Of a DNA stretch of 6,635 nt, positions 5,876-6,635 are shown piece after piece. The DNA comes from Bacteroidota bacterium (GTDB lineage Bacteria; Bacteroidota; Ignavibacteria; UBA10030; UBA8401): contig DMPG01000143.1 of assembly GCA_003456055.1 (NCBI GenBank), forward strand, positions 1 to 6,635. The letters are read 5' to 3'. The stretch's first letter is position 1. Every line of letters starts with the position of its first letter. The translations under genes and the position numbers were made by a program. The notes beneath the pieces are model-generated. The model made no database searches, was not told where the DNA came from, and worked only from the letters and a program-made list of their open reading frames with translations.

Positions 5876-6261
5876 ATCACGCTCCCTTCCACATTCAATA
5901 ATTTATGAATGAGTTCAACGATCTTGGATGGCAAATATGGTTTCACCAAGTAGTGGCTTGCACCTCTGGCTTTCGCTTCCTGAACCGCTTCGATACTTGA
6001 AACTGCTGAAACAATAACAACAATTGCATCGGATTTTACAGCACGAATTTCCTTAAGGACCTCCATCCCGGAGAGTTTCGGCAACATATTATCGAGAAAT
6101 GTAATGGTCGGTTTATCAATGTTGAATCGTGCAAGTCCTTCTGCACCGTCCGCAGCATAATGGACCTTTGTAATTCCCATTTTTTTAAACGTCATTGCAA
6201 ACAATGTACGGATATGATCGGAATCATCAACTACTAATACGGAAATATCTTCAATCTTCAT
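5872..6261 (-). CDS. Stand-alone CheY-like response regulator (receiver domain only)
   Basis: A 129-residue receiver domain with no output domain, so it should act by protein-protein contact. The phosphorylation site is complete: acidic pair Asp12-Asp13 (VLVVDDS), phospho-acceptor Asp57 (FLDNMLP), Ser85 in the Thr/Ser position (IVSA), Tyr104 as the switch aromatic and Lys108 in LVKP. The ATG at 6261 gives the normal N-terminus. There is no Shine-Dalgarno in the 18-nt gap after the upstream ATPase gene. It overlaps the zinc-ribbon gene by 4 nt, so the two are likely made together. Placed between two PilB-like ATPases, it probably controls pilus or secretion activity, in analogy with PilG/PilH-type regulators; no histidine kinase is visible in the window. 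Confidence 0.93.
   Translation of the reverse strand: MKIEDISVLVVDDSDHIRTLFAMTFKKMGITKVHYAADGAEGLARFNIDKPTITFLDNMLPKLSGMEVLKEIRAVKSDAIVVIVSAVSSIEAVQEAKARGASHYLVKPYLPSKIVELIHKLLNVEGSVI
5882..5888 (-). promoter_or_regulatory. Shine-Dalgarno of the zinc-ribbon gene
   Basis: AAGGGAG lies on the minus strand within the end of the receiver gene, 6 nt before the ATG at 5875. It supports that start and the 4-nt overlap with the receiver gene. It is one of very few clear Shine-Dalgarno sequences at gene starts in this window. Confidence 0.7.
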
Positions 6262-6279
6262 AAAAACAAAATTCTAAAA

Positions 6280-6635
6280 TTACAATGTTGAGCGGGTCAC
6301 TCGCTGAATCTCTTCCAGTGTCGTTAAACCTGCGATAACTTTTTTCAATCCGTCAAAGCGGAGATCTCGGAATCCACTTTTTATTGCGGCATCACGGATC
6401 TTTGTGGTGGTATCATTTTGATAGATCAAGTTTTGAATTTCTTCATTCACAATAAAAACTTCATGGATTGCCAGCCTTCCGCTGTATCCCTGAAAATTGC
6501 ATTTTTTGCACCCTGTACCTCGATAGAATGGTGCTCTCCCGGAAAGTGCACTTAAACCTGCCTTGTAAAATATTTCTTCTGATGGCTGATACTCATCTTT
6601 GCAATATTCACATATTTTCCGAACCAATCGTTGTG
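6280..6635 (-). CDS. PilB/GspE-type ATPase, C-terminal ~118 residues (5' part outside window)
   Basis: The open frame runs off the window at 6635 without a start. A TTG at 6627 is in frame but lies inside the conserved QRLVRKIC segment, so it is not the true start. Visible are QRLVRKIC, the zinc-binding CEYC and CKKC pairs, GYSGRLAIHEV and the C-terminal domain ending LTTLEEIQRVTRSTL. It aligns throughout with the C-terminus of the second ATPase in the window, sharing VRKIC, YRGxGC, GYxGRxAIHE and the LEE near the end, so the two are paralogues. Unlike that copy it keeps the Arg of QRLVR. The Walker and His-box motifs are beyond the edge. The receiver gene follows after 18 nt. Confidence 0.92.
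   Translation of the reverse strand, partial: QRLVRKICEYCKDEYQPSEEIFYKAGLSALSGRAPFYRGTGCKKCNFQGYSGRLAIHEVFIVNEEIQNLIYQNDTTTKIRDAAIKSGFRDLRFDGLKKVIAGLTTLEEIQRVTRSTL

Noticed and set aside
6280..6627. TTG at 6627 as the start of a small stand-alone zinc-binding protein
   Set aside because: The frame stays open to the window edge and the residues before the TTG continue the conserved QRLVRKIC motif, so this is the tail of a larger ATPase.

Overview
All genes in this window lie on the minus strand, so the biological reading direction runs from position 6635 down to 1. The DNA is moderately AT-rich by eye. Several genes have no clear Shine-Dalgarno sequence, and intergenic gaps are short. Together with a compact his gene block next to a type IV pilus/type II secretion ATPase block, this loosely suggests a bacterium of the Bacteroidota/Chlorobiota/Ignavibacteria (FCB) type. 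That placement is an inference and no marker gene fixes it.

Region A (6635 to 3797) is a four-gene unit for pilus or secretion assembly. It holds the C-terminal end of a PilB/GspE-type ATPase (cut by the window edge), a stand-alone CheY-like receiver, a small double zinc-ribbon protein, and a second full-length PilB/GspE-like ATPase. A convincing intrinsic terminator closes the unit. The second ATPase keeps the Walker A lysine, the Walker B glutamate and the four zinc cysteines, but has lost several normally conserved residues, including both histidines of the His box. The zinc-ribbon protein ends in a peptide resembling the CheY-binding motif at the N-terminus of FliM, and the gene just upstream encodes a CheY-like receiver. 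This block is the least ordinary part of the window.

Region B (3796 to 3090) is a lone tag gene (3-methyladenine DNA glycosylase I). It is bracketed by two hairpins with the same GGGACG core. One is the terminator of region A; the other lies directly against the hisB start codon.

Region C (3089 to 1) is a histidine biosynthesis run in the order hisB, hisH, hisA, hisF, hisI (hisI is cut by the window edge). These enzymes cover the steps from phosphoribosyl-AMP through imidazole-glycerol phosphate to imidazole-acetol phosphate. hisG, hisD, hisC and hisE are not visible; hisE could be fused to or follow hisI outside the window. hisH, hisA and hisF are packed with 0 to 1 nt between them. The hisB-hisH gap holds a degenerate heptad repeat array, and the hisF-hisI gap holds a perfect 13-bp hairpin placed between a strong Shine-Dalgarno sequence and the hisI start codon. 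No RNA genes, CRISPR arrays or insertion sequences were seen.
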